10,135 nt of DNA from an uncultured Bacteroidales bacterium (GTDB taxonomy: Bacteria > Bacteroidota > Bacteroidia > Bacteroidales > Muribaculaceae), in assembly GCA_945828175.1 (NCBI GenBank), contig CALZQD010000035.1, forward strand, positions 1 through 10,135, in the 5' to 3' direction. The position numbers and the translations under genes were made by a program. Under the pieces are notes generated by a model. The model saw only the letters and a list, made by a program, of their open reading frames with translations. It made no database searches and was not told the DNA's origin. Of the stretch, positions 1 to 6,925 are shown piece by piece. Within the stretch, counting starts at the first letter, position 1; the number at the start of each line of letters is the position of its first letter.

Positions 1-1002
1 GTTGTGGGCCTGACTCTTGACAAGCAGATTACACCGACATTTGCTGTCGGCGTCGAGTCGCTTTTCGGCATCAATACATCGAACTGGAAGGGCCGCATCC
101 ATAGCTCGACGGCGTTCGACAACTCGTATGTCGGTGTCTATGGCCGTGTCGACCTGTTCAATCTCTTCGGCGGATATAATTGCGAGACGCGTCCGTTCAC
201 AATCCAGGCCAAGGCCGGTGCAGGCTGGGGTCACGATTATATCCACAATGTCGTCGGCGAGTTTGAGGTCGGTGACTGGAACTATTTCGCAACTAAGGTC
301 GGTCTTGAGTTTGACTTCAATGTCACGGACAATCTGACCGTGGGCATCGAGCCTTCGGTGATGTGGAACATGACCGGCGGTGATACTTACGGCACTGACT
401 GGGAGCAGACCTCGGCAGGCTATTCTGTCAATAACGCAGTTTTCAATATCACGGCAGGCGTGCGCTACCGCTTCGGCGACGGCTTTGAGTGTGTCCGTCC
501 CTACAGCCAGTCGGAGGTTGACGCTCTCAACAATCAGGTCAACGACCTGCGAGCGGCTCTGGCATCGAGCGACGCAACAGTCGGCGCACTGCAGGCAAAG
601 ACAGCGGGCCTCGAGGCTCAGCTCGACTCGTGCCGCAACCGCAAGCCTGAGATCGTCAAGGAGGTATCGAACAATCTAAACTCTGTGAGATATGTGTTCT
701 TCCGCATCGGTTCGGCCGTGATCACTCCCGACCAGCAGCCTAACGTCGAGATGATTGCCGACTATCTGAAGAATCGTCCTCAGGCCAAGGTCGTTGTCAG
801 AGGCTATGCTTCGTCCGACGGCAACTATGAGTTTAACGTCAAACTGGCTGCCAAACGCGCCGAGTCGGTGAAGAACTCACTGGTAGAACGCTATAAGATC
901 GACGCTTCGCGCATCGACGCCCAGGGTCAGGGCATCGGCGAGATGTTCAGCGAGCCTTCTTGGAACCGCGTCAGCATCTGCACGATCGAAGAATCAAAAT
1001 AA
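1..1002 (+). CDS. OmpA-family outer-membrane protein, 5'-truncated by window edge
   Basis: The reading frame is open from the first base, so the true start and signal peptide lie upstream; the GTG at 4 is not a credible start. The visible 333 residues show three parts. Nt 1-480 encode alternating aromatic/glycine-rich beta-strand sequence ending in GVRYRFG, as in an outer-membrane beta-barrel. Nt 505-640 encode a heptad-like, Ala/Leu/Gln-rich segment, likely a coiled coil. Nt 685-990 encode an OmpA C-terminal, peptidoglycan-binding domain, with the GYASSDGNYEFN segment (Asp at 817) and the AAKRAESV helix (Arg at 856), the usual diaminopimelate-binding pair. By family knowledge it tethers the outer membrane to peptidoglycan and may form a pore. 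It appears to end its transcription unit, since a strong hairpin follows the TAA. Which OmpA paralogue this is cannot be told from the fragment. Confidence 0.9.
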   Translation, partial: VVGLTLDKQITPTFAVGVESLFGINTSNWKGRIHSSTAFDNSYVGVYGRVDLFNLFGGYNCETRPFTIQAKAGAGWGHDYIHNVVGEFEVGDWNYFATKVGLEFDFNVTDNLTVGIEPSVMWNMTGGDTYGTDWEQTSAGYSVNNAVFNITAGVRYRFGDGFECVRPYSQSEVDALNNQVNDLRAALASSDATVGALQAKTAGLEAQLDSCRNRKPEIVKEVSNNLNSVRYVFFRIGSAVITPDQQPNVEMIADYLKNRPQAKVVVRGYASSDGNYEFNVKLAAKRAESVKNSLVERYKIDASRIDAQGQGIGEMFSEPSWNRVSICTIEESK

Positions 1003-1020
1003 ACTGAATGAATAATCCGC

Positions 1021-1060
1021 GACGCCTTCTGCGGTAATTCACCGCAGGGGGCGTCATTTT
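1021..1060 (+). terminator. Intrinsic terminator after the OmpA-family gene
   Basis: A stem of 15 pairs (1021-1035 with 1041-1055) closes a 5-nt loop, AATTC. Thirteen pairs are Watson-Crick and two are U-G wobbles at 1027-1028 with 1048-1049. The stem is followed by ATTTTC. It begins 18 nt after the OmpA-family stop codon and ends before the next gene, so it probably separates the two transcription units. Confidence 0.75.
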
Positions 1061-1097
1061 CTAATTATCATAGTATATATAATTAAATTCATAAATT

Positions 1098-1376
1098 ATG
1101 TCACTACAGGATATTATCGGCTATCTGGCGAGCATCTGCATGATTTTCGGCTATATGCCACAGGCTATCGTGACGATACGCACCCGCGACACCGACGGCA
1201 TCGCTTTGCCGACGTTTATCATGCTGGGCCTCGGCAGTGTGTTTTTTGTTGTCAACGGCATTCTGTCGTCGAACATTCCGCTGGTCATCACTAACGTCAT
1301 CACGACCGTCTGCTCGGTCATCATCTTCGGTATCAAGATACATAACGACCGCAAGAAGAGACGTCTACGGAAATAA
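1098..1376 (+). CDS. SemiSWEET-like PQ-loop sugar transporter
   Basis: This 92-residue protein has three hydrophobic helices (about residues 5-25, 38-56 and 61-82) and a basic C-terminal tail (KIHNDRKKRRLRK). The first helix ends in GYMPQ, with the Pro-Gln pair at residues 21-22 that defines the PQ-loop/MtN3 fold, followed by the typical TIRTRDTDGIALPTF segment. Length and topology match bacterial SemiSWEETs, which form homodimers of two three-helix bundles and move small sugars down their gradient across the inner membrane. The substrate cannot be read from the sequence. The gene stands alone, between a terminator and a convergent operon. I find no TAnnTTTG box in the short AT-rich stretch before its ATG, so its promoter is unclear. 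Confidence 0.85.
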   Translation: MSLQDIIGYLASICMIFGYMPQAIVTIRTRDTDGIALPTFIMLGLGSVFFVVNGILSSNIPLVITNVITTVCSVIIFGIKIHNDRKKRRLRK

Positions 1377-1450
1377 TAAATGCGACTACTCTCGCGAGCC
1401 ATCGCATCTCTAACCTATGATTCACTTATTTAATTGTGGTTGCTTTATTA

Positions 1451-1478
1451 GCCTTTGTATGAATTGACGTACAAAGGT
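1451..1478. repeat. Short inverted repeat between convergent genes
   Basis: CCTTTGTA (1452-1459) and TACAAAGG (1470-1477) are perfect inverted copies. Wobble and inner pairs extend the hairpin to about 11 pairs around the loop AATTGA (1462-1467). It lies in the 152-nt gap between the SemiSWEET-like gene and the 3' end of thiD. No U-tract follows on either strand, so it is a weak candidate for a bidirectional terminator. Its right arm also contains TACCTTTG on the minus strand, which matches the Bacteroidetes -7 box. Confidence 0.4.
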
Positions 1479-1512
1479 AATATGAAATTTCAGAAAAAAA
1501 CGTTAAAGTGCC

Positions 1513-1532
1513 GAAAAAAATGACATCGTCAT
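1513..1532 (-). terminator. Possible terminator of the thiamine operon
   Basis: On the minus strand ATGAC-GAT-GTCAT (1532-1520) forms a 5-bp stem with a 3-nt loop directly followed by a run of seven T (1520-1514). The stem overlaps the thiD stop codon. The stem is short, so this is a weak call, supported mainly by the T run and by its place at the end of a long operon. A second T run follows at about 1500-1494. Confidence 0.35.
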
Positions 1533-2383
1533 GCATTTTTAACGTCTTTTTCTGTTTCCGGGCTTGCCCAAAGGGCGTGGAAATGGTGGACGGGGCCGTG
1601 TCCGTGGCCGATTTTATATCGAGCGCCGGCGGTGATGGCGGCGGTGATATAGTCTTTGGCGGCGACGACGGCGTCGGTCAGCGGCAGTCCCTGCGCGAGA
1701 TGTGCGGCGACGGCCGACGAGAGGGTACAGCCGGTGCCGTGGGTGTTAACGGTGTCGAGGCGCGGCGACGAGAGCGAGGTGACGGTGCCGTCTTCGGCGT
1801 TATAGAAGATGTCGGTCAGGGTGTCGTCGGTGAGGTGTCCGGCCTTGAGGAGGACCGACACGCGACCGTCGCGCGAGAGGCGCCGGGCGGCTTCGGGCAG
1901 CTGCGACTGGCTTGTCAGGCGGCTGTCGAGGAGAATCTCGGCCTCGGGGATGTTGGGCGTGATGACGCGTGCGGTGGGGATGAGGCAGTCGCGGAGGGTG
2001 GCGATTGCGTCGCTGCGCAGCAGCGGGTCGCCCGAGGTTGCGACCATGACGGGGTCGATGACGATGCCGCCGGGGATGTCATATCCGGCGAGGGTGTCGC
2101 GCACGGCGATGATCAGCTCCGACGAGTGGAGCATGCCGATCTTGACAGCGTCGGCGCCGATGTCGTCGAGGCACGACCTGATCTGGCCGCTGACGAAGTT
2201 GACCGGCACGGGGTGGACGCCAGTAACGCCGACGGTGTTCTCGTCGACGACGGCGACGATGGCGCTCATGCCGTAGCAGCCGAGGGCCGAGAAGGTCTTG
2301 AGGTCGGCCTGCAGGCCTGCGCCTCCGCTGGGGTCGCTGCCTGCGATGGTGAGGCAGCGGCGGTATGTGAGTTGCTGTGTCAT
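1529..2383 (-). CDS. thiD: Hydroxymethylpyrimidine/phosphomethylpyrimidine kinase ThiD
   Basis: ThiD phosphorylates HMP to HMP-P and then to HMP-PP, the pyrimidine donor for ThiE, in the cytoplasm. The 284-residue protein has the ribokinase-like hallmarks: AGSDPSGGAG at 14-23, VIDPVMVATSG at 108-118, the ITPNIPEAEIL segment at 141-151, and the anion-hole motif GTGC at 216-219 followed by the AVAAHLAQGL helix. Length is slightly above the usual 260-270. I chose the ATG at 2383 because it forms an ATGA overlap with the tenA stop; an in-frame ATG nine bases upstream (2392) is an alternative. The open frame continues much further upstream but only inside tenA. It is the last gene of the riboswitch-controlled operon. 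It is not fused to ThiE, unlike in some bacteria. Confidence 0.95.
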   Translation of the reverse strand: MTQQLTYRRCLTIAGSDPSGGAGLQADLKTFSALGCYGMSAIVAVVDENTVGVTGVHPVPVNFVSGQIRSCLDDIGADAVKIGMLHSSELIIAVRDTLAGYDIPGGIVIDPVMVATSGDPLLRSDAIATLRDCLIPTARVITPNIPEAEILLDSRLTSQSQLPEAARRLSRDGRVSVLLKAGHLTDDTLTDIFYNAEDGTVTSLSSPRLDTVNTHGTGCTLSSAVAAHLAQGLPLTDAVVAAKDYITAAITAGARYKIGHGHGPVHHFHALWASPETEKDVKNA

Positions 2384-3024
2384 ATTTTCCATTTTTCGAG
2401 TGAGTAAGCGCTGTGCCAGAAGAGCCATTCCATCTTTGTGCAGCGGACGAATATATCGGTCATGGCGCGGCGGATGTCGTCGGTGGCGGCGTCGGCGAGC
2501 TCGTCGCAGATGTCGATGGCGCGCGAGGTCGAGGCGGCGAAGGTCGGGTCGGCGTAAGTCGAAATCCACTGTGCATAGGGGTTCGAGGCGAGGTCGGCGC
2601 GCGAGAGTATGCTGCGGCCTACTTCCTGATAGATCCAGAAGCATGGGAGCACCGAGGCTGCCTCGACCTCGACGGGCGACGTGGCCGCGGCGCGGAGCAC
2701 CGAGGTGTAGAGCAGGCAGGTCGGTGTCATCTCGGCCGGCTTATGGCCTTGGAGGAATACCGAGTGCATGGCGCGCTCGACTTCGACACCGTCGAGGGCG
2801 AAGCGGAGGAAGCTCTCGACGTGGTCCTTGCGGCCGAGACGCGAGGCTGTGTGGGCGAGCACGCGCGAGTAGACGTCGAGGTAGAGCGAGTCCTGGCCGA
2901 GGTAGAAGGCGAAGCGTTCGCGGCTGAGGGTGCCGTCGGCGAGCTCGCTGACGAAGGGCAGCGTCAGAATCTGACGGTAGACCGGGAGGGCTGCCTCCCA
3001 GGCGGATTGGCTCCAGCGTGTCAT
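2380..3024 (-). CDS. tenA: TenA-type aminopyrimidine aminohydrolase (thiaminase II)
   Basis: TenA-family enzymes hydrolyse the amino group of aminomethylpyrimidine, a thiamine breakdown product, to give HMP for ThiD; they can also cleave thiamine slowly. The 214-residue all-helical protein carries the family signatures: YLGQDSLYL at 41-49 with Asp45, the nucleophile motif LPCFWIYQEVG with Cys128, and MEWLFWHSAY with Glu199 near the C-terminus. These match the catalytic Asp/Cys/Glu set of classical TenA_C enzymes. Its ATG overlaps the methyltransferase stop (ATGA, 3021-3024) and its own stop overlaps the thiD start, so HMP salvage and phosphorylation are directly coupled. With no thiC in this operon, TenA is the only local source of HMP. 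Confidence 0.93.
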   Translation of the reverse strand: MTRWSQSAWEAALPVYRQILTLPFVSELADGTLSRERFAFYLGQDSLYLDVYSRVLAHTASRLGRKDHVESFLRFALDGVEVERAMHSVFLQGHKPAEMTPTCLLYTSVLRAAATSPVEVEAASVLPCFWIYQEVGRSILSRADLASNPYAQWISTYADPTFAASTSRAIDICDELADAATDDIRRAMTDIFVRCTKMEWLFWHSAYSLEKWKI

Positions 3025-3722
3025 GACTTGAAACCTATTGCGGCCACATAGTCGCCGCGGTCGTAGCCTTCGACGGGCTCTTCGGCCTGACGCTCGGAGT
3101 AGAGCGGGTGGGTCGTCAGAGTCTGCAGGAACTTGAGGCGGCCGAAGCCGGCGCGCTCGAGGTGGGCGATCTTCTCGGCGGTGGTGCGCCAGTTGGCGGC
3201 GTTGACAAACTCGATGGGATAGGGGTCGGGCGGGTAGACGCCTTCGAGCAGGGGATGGTGCCAGGTGCCGACGGCCTTGGCGAGGTTATACATCAGGCCG
3301 TAGGAGCTCTCCTTGGGAACGTCGATGAGGATGATGCGACCGCCGGCGGGGAGGGCTTTGTAGACGCGGTCGACGACCGACGCAAGGTCGGTGATGTAGC
3401 TCGGGCTGCCGTTGAAGAGGATGGTGTCGTAGATGCCGTCGCCGTAGTCGGCTTCTTCGGCGGTTGCGACGGTGACGTCGAGTCCGCGCTTGCGGGCGAT
3501 GGCGGCCATGCTTTCAGAAGGCTCGATGCCGTCGGTGACGGTGATGCCGAAGTCGTCGCGGAGGATTTTCTCAAAAAGGCCGCTGCCGCAGCCGACAGAC
3601 AGGATGCGCCGCGAGCCTTCGAGGGTGGCTGCTACGAGGCGCGCCTCAGAGAGGAGGACGTTGGGGTTGGCAAGGAACCACGCGTCGTATTCGGCGGCGT
3701 ATTCGTCAAAACTATGATTCAT
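3021..3722 (-). CDS. Class I SAM-dependent methyltransferase, unknown substrate, in the thi operon
   Basis: This 233-residue protein has a Rossmann-type methyltransferase core. Motif I is ILSVGCGSGLFEKIL (40-54, with GCGSG at 44-48), the acidic end of strand 2 lies near GIEPSES (65-71), motif IV is near DTILFNGSPSYI (99-110), and a post-motif strand GGRIILIDVP is at 127-136. The N-terminus (FDEYAAEYDAWF) resembles UbiE/Methyltransf_25-type enzymes. A C-terminal region with HPLLEGVYPPDPYP (156-169) may form the substrate lid. It starts within the thiF stop (ATGA, 3719-3722) and ends within the tenA start, so it is translated as a full member of the thiamine operon. No step of standard thiamine synthesis needs such an enzyme. 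It may act on a pyrimidine or thiazole side product, or on something unrelated; I cannot assign a substrate. Confidence 0.88.
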   Translation of the reverse strand: MNHSFDEYAAEYDAWFLANPNVLLSEARLVAATLEGSRRILSVGCGSGLFEKILRDDFGITVTDGIEPSESMAAIARKRGLDVTVATAEEADYGDGIYDTILFNGSPSYITDLASVVDRVYKALPAGGRIILIDVPKESSYGLMYNLAKAVGTWHHPLLEGVYPPDPYPIEFVNAANWRTTAEKIAHLERAGFGRLKFLQTLTTHPLYSERQAEEPVEGYDRGDYVAAIGFKS

Positions 3723-4429
3723 ATGTCTATTATTAGGGTTTGCATTGATTTGAAGTCGATTGTAAAAAGTCGGCCGTCGAGGACGTCGCCGAATCCGGCG
3801 ATGATTTTTGTGGCCTCGGAGGCCTCGAGGGTGCCGATGACGCCGGGAACGACGCCGATGACACCGGCTGTGACGCGCGGCAGGGCGCAGAGCGCGGCGC
3901 GGTCGGGGTATAGGTCGGCATATCTGACGCCTCGGCGGTAGTTGAACACGGCGAGCTGGCCGTCGGTGGCGCCGATCGAGCCGTAGACCCAGGGGCAGCC
4001 GTGGCGGGCGCAGACGTCGTCGATGAGGTAGCGCGCGGCGTAGTTGTCGGTGCAGTCGACGACGACGTCACAGCCGGCGACGATGCTGTCGGCGTTGGCC
4101 TCCGTGAGATTTTCGGCGATGATGTCGAAGCGTGTCGCCGACGACTGTGCCGCGAGCCGGGCGGCTGCTGTCGCGGACTTGGGCTCGCCGACCGTGGCCT
4201 CGGTGTAGAGCACTTGGCGCTGAAGGTTGCTGAGCGACACCGTGTCGCCGTCGACCAGAATGAGATGGCCGACGCCCGCGCCGGTGAGATAGGTGGCCGC
4301 GGCCGAGCCCAAGCCGCCGAGGCCGATGACGGCGACGGTGGCCGAGGCGAGACGGCGCTGCCCCTCGATGCCGATTTCGGGCAGCATCGTCTGGCGCGAG
4401 TAGCGGTTGTCGGATGTGTCGGTGCTCAT
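3719..4429 (-). CDS. thiF: ThiF-family adenylyltransferase (ThiS activation), lacking the usual cysteines
   Basis: ThiF adenylates the C-terminal Gly-Gly of ThiS so that it can receive sulfur. The 236-residue protein shows the E1-like core: nucleotide loop GLGGLG (36-41), LVDGDTVSLSNLQRQ (58-72) with Asp60, Asn68, Arg71 and Gln72, Lys84, and DCTDN (125-129) with the metal-binding Asp128. The usual zinc ligands are gone: the first CxxC region reads RYADLYP (169-175), and the protein ends before the second pair. At the position of the sulfur-transfer cysteine of E. coli ThiF (NCRTAGV) it reads PRVTAGV (184-190). The nearest cysteine is Cys181. From memory, ThiF of Bacteroides relatives is similar, so this is probably a lineage variant and not decay. 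It shares one base with the thiH stop (TGATG). Confidence 0.9.
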   Translation of the reverse strand: MSTDTSDNRYSRQTMLPEIGIEGQRRLASATVAVIGLGGLGSAAATYLTGAGVGHLILVDGDTVSLSNLQRQVLYTEATVGEPKSATAAARLAAQSSATRFDIIAENLTEANADSIVAGCDVVVDCTDNYAARYLIDDVCARHGCPWVYGSIGATDGQLAVFNYRRGVRYADLYPDRAALCALPRVTAGVIGVVPGVIGTLEASEATKIIAGFGDVLDGRLFTIDFKSMQTLIIDI

Positions 4430-5538
4430 CAGTCGAAGATTTTATCCCAGTCTTTCCAGACCACTTCGTAGCCGATGCGGCGTATGTCGGCCTCGACCTG
4501 AGCGGGGGTGCGCTCGTCGCTGACGGCGAACTGCTCGAGCGACTGCGGGTATGTGGCGTAGCCTCCCGGATCGGTCTTCGAGCCGGCGCTCATCGACGTG
4601 ACGCCGAGGGTGGCGATGTTGTTGCGGAAGTCGGGGCTCTCGCGGGTCGAGAACGAAATGTCGACGTCGGGGTCGAAGATGCGGAAGGCGAAGGTGAGCT
4701 GGGCGAGCTCGCGGTCGCTCATGATGACATTGGGTTGGAAATGGCCCTCTGACGGACGCATGCGCGGGAAGTTGACGCTGTAGCGGGTGCGCCAGTAGTG
4801 GCGGCGCAGGTAGAGCAGGTGGCGCGCCATCATGGTGACGTCGGTGCGCCAGTCTTCGAGACCGATGAGCACGCCCATGCCGATTTTATGGACGCCGGCG
4901 GTGCCCATGCGGTCGTAGCCGTTGACGCGCCACTCGAAGTTCGACTTCATACCTGCAGGGTGGTAGACCTTGTAACGGGCGCGGTTGTATGTCTCCTGGA
5001 AGCAGACGACACCGTTGAGACCCGAGTGAGTCAGGCGGGCATAGTCTTCGGCCGAGAGAGGCATGACCTCGATGGTGAGGTTGTTGAAGTAGGGGCGGCA
5101 GACCCTGAGCGCTTCCTCGAGATAGTCGGTGCCTGCCAGGCGGGGGTTCTCGCCGGTGACGATGAGCAGGTTCTCGAAGGGGCCGAGGCGGCGTATGGCC
5201 TCGCATTCGTCTTTAATCTGTTCGGGGGTGAGGATAACTCGCTGCATCTTGTTGTGGCGGTTGAAGCCGCAGTAGACACACGAGTTAGTGCATGAGTTAG
5301 TGATGTAGAGGGGAATATACATCGATATCGTCTTGCCGAAACGCTTCTGCGTCAGGGCGCGGCTGAGTCGGGCCATCTCCTCGAGACGTGGGGCTGCGGC
5401 GGGCGATATCAGCGCCATGAAGTCGTCGACCGTGTGGTGCTCTTTGGCGAGGGCGCGGTCGACGTCGGCCGGGGTCTTCGACATGATGTCGGCGGTGGTG
5501 GCGTCCCAGTCGTATTTTTGAAGTTCGTCGGAAAACAT
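4429..5538 (-). CDS. thiH: 2-iminoacetate synthase ThiH (radical SAM, tyrosine lyase)
   Basis: ThiH cleaves tyrosine with S-adenosylmethionine to give dehydroglycine (2-iminoacetate) and p-cresol; dehydroglycine feeds ThiG. The 369-residue protein has the radical SAM cluster motif Cys83-x3-Cys87-x2-Cys90 in TNSCTNSCVYCGFN, the GE-type motif TGENP (about 128-132), and the typical ThiH tail region GVTSMSAGSKTDPGGY, with length close to E. coli ThiH (377). The oxygen-sensitive ThiH route, in place of ThiO, fits an anaerobe. Its ATG shares a base with the thiG stop and its stop shares a base with the thiF start. In Bacteroides, as I recall, thiC lies between thiG and thiH; here the two abut directly. 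Confidence 0.97.
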   Translation of the reverse strand: MFSDELQKYDWDATTADIMSKTPADVDRALAKEHHTVDDFMALISPAAAPRLEEMARLSRALTQKRFGKTISMYIPLYITNSCTNSCVYCGFNRHNKMQRVILTPEQIKDECEAIRRLGPFENLLIVTGENPRLAGTDYLEEALRVCRPYFNNLTIEVMPLSAEDYARLTHSGLNGVVCFQETYNRARYKVYHPAGMKSNFEWRVNGYDRMGTAGVHKIGMGVLIGLEDWRTDVTMMARHLLYLRRHYWRTRYSVNFPRMRPSEGHFQPNVIMSDRELAQLTFAFRIFDPDVDISFSTRESPDFRNNIATLGVTSMSAGSKTDPGGYATYPQSLEQFAVSDERTPAQVEADIRRIGYEVVWKDWDKIFD

Positions 5539-6305
5539 CAGTCCAGGAATGAGGTTAAGGGACTTGAAGCTTCGGCGTGACGCACGACGGCGCCGAGGCC
5601 TGCCTCGTAGGCCTTGCGGCCGGCGATGACGGCCATGCGGAAGGCGTCGGCCATGGCGACGGGGTCGCCCGAGACGGCTATCGCGGTGTTGACGAGGACG
5701 GCGTCGGCGCCCATCTCCATAGCCTCGGCGGCGTGTGAGGGTGCGCCAAGACCGGCGTCGACGACGACGGGCACGTTGCTCTGCTCGATGATGATCGACA
5801 GCAGCTCGCGGGTGACGAGACCCTTGTTGGTGCCGATAGGCGCGGCAAGGGGCATGACGGTCGCCGCACCTGCCTCTTCAAGACGCTTGCAGAGAACGGG
5901 GTCGGCCTGGATGTAGGGGAGGACGACGAAGCCCAGACGGGCAAGCTCTTCGGTGGCCTTGAGCGTTTCGACGGGGTCGGGAAGCAGGTATTTCGGGTCG
6001 GGATGAATCTCGAGCTTGATGAAGTCGGTGCCGAAGGCCTCGCGGGCGAGCTGGGCGGCGAGGACGGCCTCCTCGGCGTTGCGCACGCCCGAGGTGTTGG
6101 GCAGCAGCTGTATGTGGTCGGCGGTGATGTGGCGCAGCATGTCGTCTTCGGGGTTCTCCATGTCGATGCGCTTCATGGCGACGGTGACCATCTGGGTCTG
6201 CGAGGCCTTGATGGCCTCGGCCATTTCGGTGTTTGAACGGAACTTGCCGGTTCCGACAAAGAGGCGTGACGTGAAAGTGCGTCCGCCGATAATCAGATCA
6301 TTCAT
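5538..6305 (-). CDS. thiG: Thiazole synthase ThiG
   Basis: ThiG condenses 1-deoxy-D-xylulose 5-phosphate, dehydroglycine and the sulfur of ThiS thiocarboxylate into the thiazole phosphate. The 255-residue TIM-barrel protein matches the family over its whole length: [10 protein letters not shown] at 13-22, the Schiff-base lysine Lys97 in [16 protein letters not shown] (95-110), [13 protein letters not shown], and the phosphate-binding [24 protein letters not shown] region split over about residues 186-210. It overlaps thiE by ATGA (6302-6305) and thiH by one base. Size and motifs are ordinary. Confidence 0.97.
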   Translation of the reverse strand: MNDLIIGGRTFTSRLFVGTGKFRSNTEMAEAIKASQTQMVTVAMKRIDMENPEDDMLRHITADHIQLLPNTSGVRNAEEAVLAAQLAREAFGTDFIKLEIHPDPKYLLPDPVETLKATEELARLGFVVLPYIQADPVLCKRLEEAGAATVMPLAAPIGTNKGLVTRELLSIIIEQSNVPVVVDAGLGAPSHAAEAMEMGADAVLVNTAIAVSGDPVAMADAFRMAVIAGRKAYEAGLGAVVRHAEASSPLTSFLD

Positions 6306-6925
6306 ATGTTGTGTTTTATGAGGTTTATAATGTGAGCGGTCGCGGCGGCGGGGTCGTCGGCGCGGAGTATCGTGCCCGACAGGGCTATGCCCGTGACGCC
6401 GGTGGCCATGATGGCGGCGATGTCGACGGGGGTTATGCCGCCGATGGCGACGACGGGGATGTCGTAGCCGGCTTTGCTGCAGCGGGCCATGATGTCGCGG
6501 TAGCCTTCGAGGCCGAGGATGGGGCTGAGGCGCTTCTTGGTTTCAGTGAAGCGGAAGGGGCCGAGGCCGATATAGTCGGCTCCGACGGCCACTGCGGCGG
6601 CGATGTCGTCGAAGGTGTTGGCCGTGGCGCCGATGATCTTGTCGCGGCCGAGGATGCGGCGCGCTTCGGCCACGGGCATGTCGTTCTTGCCCAAGTGGAC
6701 GCCGTCGGCGCCGATGGCGTCGACGAGAGCGACGTGGTCGTCGATGATGAATGTGGCTCCGTCGGCGCGGCACAGAGGCGCGAGCTGACGGCCGACTGCG
6801 ACGACGTTTTCGTCGGGCTCGTCTTTCATGCGCAGCTGTATCCAGCGGCAGCCGCCGCGCAGGGCGGCTTCGGCGCCGTCGAGGTAGCCGTGGCGGTCGT
6901 TTTTGTGAGTTATGAATTGCAGCAT
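6302..6925 (-). CDS. thiE: Thiamine-phosphate synthase ThiE
   Basis: ThiE joins HMP-PP and thiazole phosphate to thiamine monophosphate. The 207-residue TIM barrel keeps the catalytic and binding motifs: WIQLRMK (28-34), [20 protein letters not shown] (60-79) with the Asp62-Asp63 pair, the pyrophosphate-binding GPFRFTETK (122-130), and VVAIGGI (158-164). This set marks it as the real synthase, in contrast to the neighbouring paralogue. Its ATG at 6925 lies 16 nt inside that paralogue's 3' end, and its stop overlaps the thiG start. Confidence 0.95.
   Translation of the reverse strand: MLQFITHKNDRHGYLDGAEAALRGGCRWIQLRMKDEPDENVVAVGRQLAPLCRADGATFIIDDHVALVDAIGADGVHLGKNDMPVAEARRILGRDKIIGATANTFDDIAAAVAVGADYIGLGPFRFTETKKRLSPILGLEGYRDIMARCSKAGYDIPVVAIGGITPVDIAAIMATGVTGIALSGTILRADDPAAATAHIINLIKHNI

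Noticed and set aside
1391..1405. Palindrome CTCGCGAG and small GCGA/TCGC hairpin after the SemiSWEET-like gene
   Set aside because: The stem is only 4 bp and no T-tract follows, so I do not call it a terminator or binding site.
1508..2407. Long open frame (299 codons) on the plus strand opposite thiD
   Set aside because: It is a shadow of thiD caused by high GC; its product is a low-complexity run of Gly, Asp, Val and Ala with no recognisable domain. The same holds for plus-strand frames at 2413-3051, 3108-3941, 4001-4471, 4798-5295 and 6311-7132.
2384..2644. N-terminal extension of thiD to 2644 (371 residues)
   Set aside because: The extension lies wholly inside tenA and is Arg/His/Leu-rich with no family similarity. 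The ATG at 2383 gives an ATGA overlap and the normal ThiD N-terminus.
3719..4429. MoeB (molybdopterin adenylyltransferase) in place of ThiF
   Set aside because: The gene is translationally coupled to thiH within an operon that begins with thiS, and no molybdopterin genes are present.
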